DNA of 64,000 nucleotides from Limanda limanda (Eukaryota > Chordata > Actinopteri > Pleuronectiformes > Pleuronectidae). The notes under the pieces were generated by a model. It searched no databases. It had not been told where the DNA came from and saw only the letters and a list, made by a program, of their open reading frames with translations. Position 1 is the first letter of the stretch, and every line of letters starts with the position of its first letter. Shown here in pieces: positions 62,601 through 64,000 of the stretch. The DNA lies in assembly GCF_963576545.1 (NCBI RefSeq), contig NW_026870465.1, forward strand, positions 496,001 to 560,000, read 5' to 3'. Made by a program: the position numbers and the translations under genes.

Positions 62601-64000
62601 CATCCTTGAGCTTCTCCGACTTTCGGAAGGGTTAGGGTTAGGGTTAGGGATGAAAGCACATAGGAGAAAGAGATATTCTTGAATAACTTTTTTTGTGAAG
62701 GTCGGAGAGACTTGCAAGTAGGCTCTACCCCCACTAAATGGGGTAGCGCGCATCGATCGGTACTATCTTTGAGCTTCTCCGACTTTCGGAAGGGTTAGGG
62801 TTAGGGTTAGGGATGAAAGCACATAGGAGAAAGAGATATTCTTGAATAACTTTTTTTGTGAAGGTCGGAGAGACTTGGAAAGTGGTTGCATCTGGACTAA
62901 TTTGGGTCCTGCGGATCGATTGGTACCATCCCCGAGCTTGTACGACCTTCGGAAGAGGTCGACCGACGAAATTCCCCCAAATCTGAGGAGATATTCTTGA
63001 ATAACTTTTTTTGTGAAGGTCGGAGAGACTTGCAAGTAGGCTCTACCCCCACTAAATGGGGTAGCGCGCATCGATCGGTACCATCCTTGAGCTTCTCCGA
63101 CTTTCGGAAGGGTTAGGGTTAGGGTTAGGGATGAAAGCACATAGGAGAAAGAGATATTCTTGAATAACTTTTTTTGTGAAGGTCGGAGAGACTTGAAAAG
63201 TGGTTGCATCTGGACTAATTTGGGTTCTGCGGATCGATTGGTACCATCCCCGAGCTTGTACGACCTTCGGAAGAGGTCGACCGACTAAATTCCCCCAAAT
63301 CTGAGGAGATATTCTTGAATAACTTTTTTTGTGAAGGTCGGAGAGACTTGCAAGTAGGCTCTACCCCCACTAAATGGGGTAGCGCGCATCGATCGGTACC
63401 ATCCTTGAGCTTCTCCGACTTTCGGAAGGGTTAGGGTTAGGGTTAGGGATGAAAGCACATAGGAGAAAGAGATATTCTTGAATAACTTTTTTTGTTAAGG
63501 TCGGAGAGACTTGCAAGTAGGCTCTACCCCCACTAAATGGGGTAGCGCGCATCGATCGGTACCATCCTTGAGCTTCTCCGACTTTCGGAAGGGTTAGGGT
63601 TAGGGTTAGGGATGAAAGCACATAGGAGAAAGAGATATTCTTGAATAACTTTTTTTGTGAAGGTCGGAGAGACTTGCAAGTAGGCTCTACCCCCACTAAA
63701 TGGGGTTGCGCGCATCGATCGGTACCATCCTTGAGCTTCTCCGACTTTCGGAAGGGTTAGGGTTAGGGTTAGGGATGAAAGCACATAGGAGAAAGAGATA
63801 TTCTTGAATAACTTTTTTTGTGAAGGTCGGAGAGACTTGGAAAGTGGTTGCATCTTGACTAATTTGGGTCCTGCGGATCGATTGGTACCATCCCCGAGCT
63901 TGTACGACCTTCGGAAGAGGTCGACCGACGAAATTCCCCCAAATCTGAGGAGATATTCTTGAATAACTTTTTTTGTGAAGGTCGGAGAGACTTGCAAGTA
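59666..64000 (+). repeat. Third copy of the 1.3-5.6 kb block (44,939-bp offset)
   Basis: From B 59992 rightward the monomers match 15053 onward at a constant offset of 44,939, and they run off the window at an A stub (63995-64000). It shares with the second copy GGTACCGCGC (A 16969 and 61908) and CTCTACTCCC (A 17295 and 62234), both absent from the first copy, and shares with both copies GGTACTATC with AAAGAAATATT (A 60310). B2 units reappear at 60791, 61753 and 63196. Private changes include CTAAAAGGGG in A 60310 and GGCTTTACC in A 61109. The left edge is approximate: B 59511 has ATTAATACC where B 14572 does not. Confidence 0.93.

Larger units (their letters stand above)
1..64000 (+). repeat. 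Subtelomere-like satellite array of A and B monomers
   Basis: The whole window is head-to-tail satellite in one orientation. Monomer boundaries were set after the conserved ending GGAGAGACTTG. Type A then begins CAAGTAGG and type B begins GAAAGTGG or AAAAGTGG. The walk gives 263 A and 138 B, including a truncated first A and a 6-bp A stub at 63995-64000, and the unit lengths sum to exactly 64,000. No gap, inverted monomer, transposon or unique sequence interrupts it. Monomers of one type differ by only a few substitutions, and duplicated blocks share private variants, which points to recent homogenisation by unequal exchange or gene conversion. The embedded TTAGGG and the absence of genes suggest a subtelomeric or heterochromatic site; that placement is inference. 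An internal chromosomal satellite with captured telomeric DNA is the alternative. Confidence 0.97.

Noticed and set aside
170..63997. Many minus-strand open reading frames of 60-426 codons with near-identical products
   Set aside because: They are the same satellite read repeatedly. Their ends follow monomer order, the products overlap each other, and the LTLTLT/NPNPNP parts are translated telomeric hexamers. There is no unique domain or start context.
1..64000. CRISPR array
   Set aside because: Repeats are regular but contiguous, with no unique spacers, and units are 155-163 bp; no cas genes are present.
1..64000. True chromosome terminus
   Set aside because: Telomeric runs never exceed four TTAGGG copies plus one extra G tract and are always flanked by satellite sequence.
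1..64000. Centromeric satellite with a CENP-B box
   Set aside because: I saw no sequence resembling the CENP-B box in A or B. A centromeric site is not excluded by that, only unsupported.
1..64000. Ribosomal DNA spacer or retrotransposon array
   Set aside because: No rRNA segment, reverse transcriptase motif, long terminal repeat or target-site duplication is visible.
1..64000. Bacterial or phage origin
   Set aside because: No genes, ribosome binding sites or operons are present, and a TTAGGG-bearing satellite of this length is a eukaryotic feature.

Overview
The window is one unbroken tandem satellite array from a eukaryotic chromosome, most likely subtelomeric or another block of heterochromatin. 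I see no protein gene, RNA gene, transposon or single-copy sequence anywhere in the 64 kb. Each major monomer carries a short block of the telomeric hexamer TTAGGG. That repeat occurs in vertebrates, many fungi, trypanosomatids and several algal and protist groups, so it does not fix the species. All monomers point the same way, with the G-rich telomeric strand on +.

Two related monomers account for every base. Type A (163 bp) is a 37-bp 5' part, a 41-bp core, a 40-bp cassette holding the telomeric block, and a 45-bp 3' module. Type B (155 bp) has the same plan but an unrelated 32-bp cassette in place of the telomeric one. Walking the array monomer by monomer gives 263 A (the first truncated, the last a 6-bp stub) and 138 B. 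Sixteen A units have one hexamer fewer (157 bp), one has one more (169 bp), three are 164 bp, and two B are 154 bp. These lengths sum to exactly 64,000.

The monomers form higher-order repeats (HORs): AAB (481 bp), AB (318 bp), AABAB (799 bp) and AAAB (638 bp when one A is short). Layout: 1-2391 AAB; 2392-7354 mixed, rich in a B subfamily called B2 here, with a 1117-bp tandem duplication; 7355-13447 three copies of a 1.9-2.2 kb block; 13448 to about 19310 a second copy of the window start (offset 13,460, then 13,454); 19374-29941 AAB and B2-rich DNA with duplications at offsets 4804 and 2083; 29942-40503 mostly AAB, without B2; 40504-53581 two tandem copies of a 6539-bp block built on the 799-bp HOR; 53582 to about 59700 further 799-bp-type DNA; about 59700-64000 a third copy of the block first seen near 1.3-5.6 kb.

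The biology visible here is that of a fast-evolving satellite: nested duplications marked by shared private variants, switching between A and B, and copy-number change of an embedded telomeric block that has exactly the four G-tracts of a minimal G-quadruplex. Minus-strand reading frames are a by-product of the repeat and I have not annotated them as genes.
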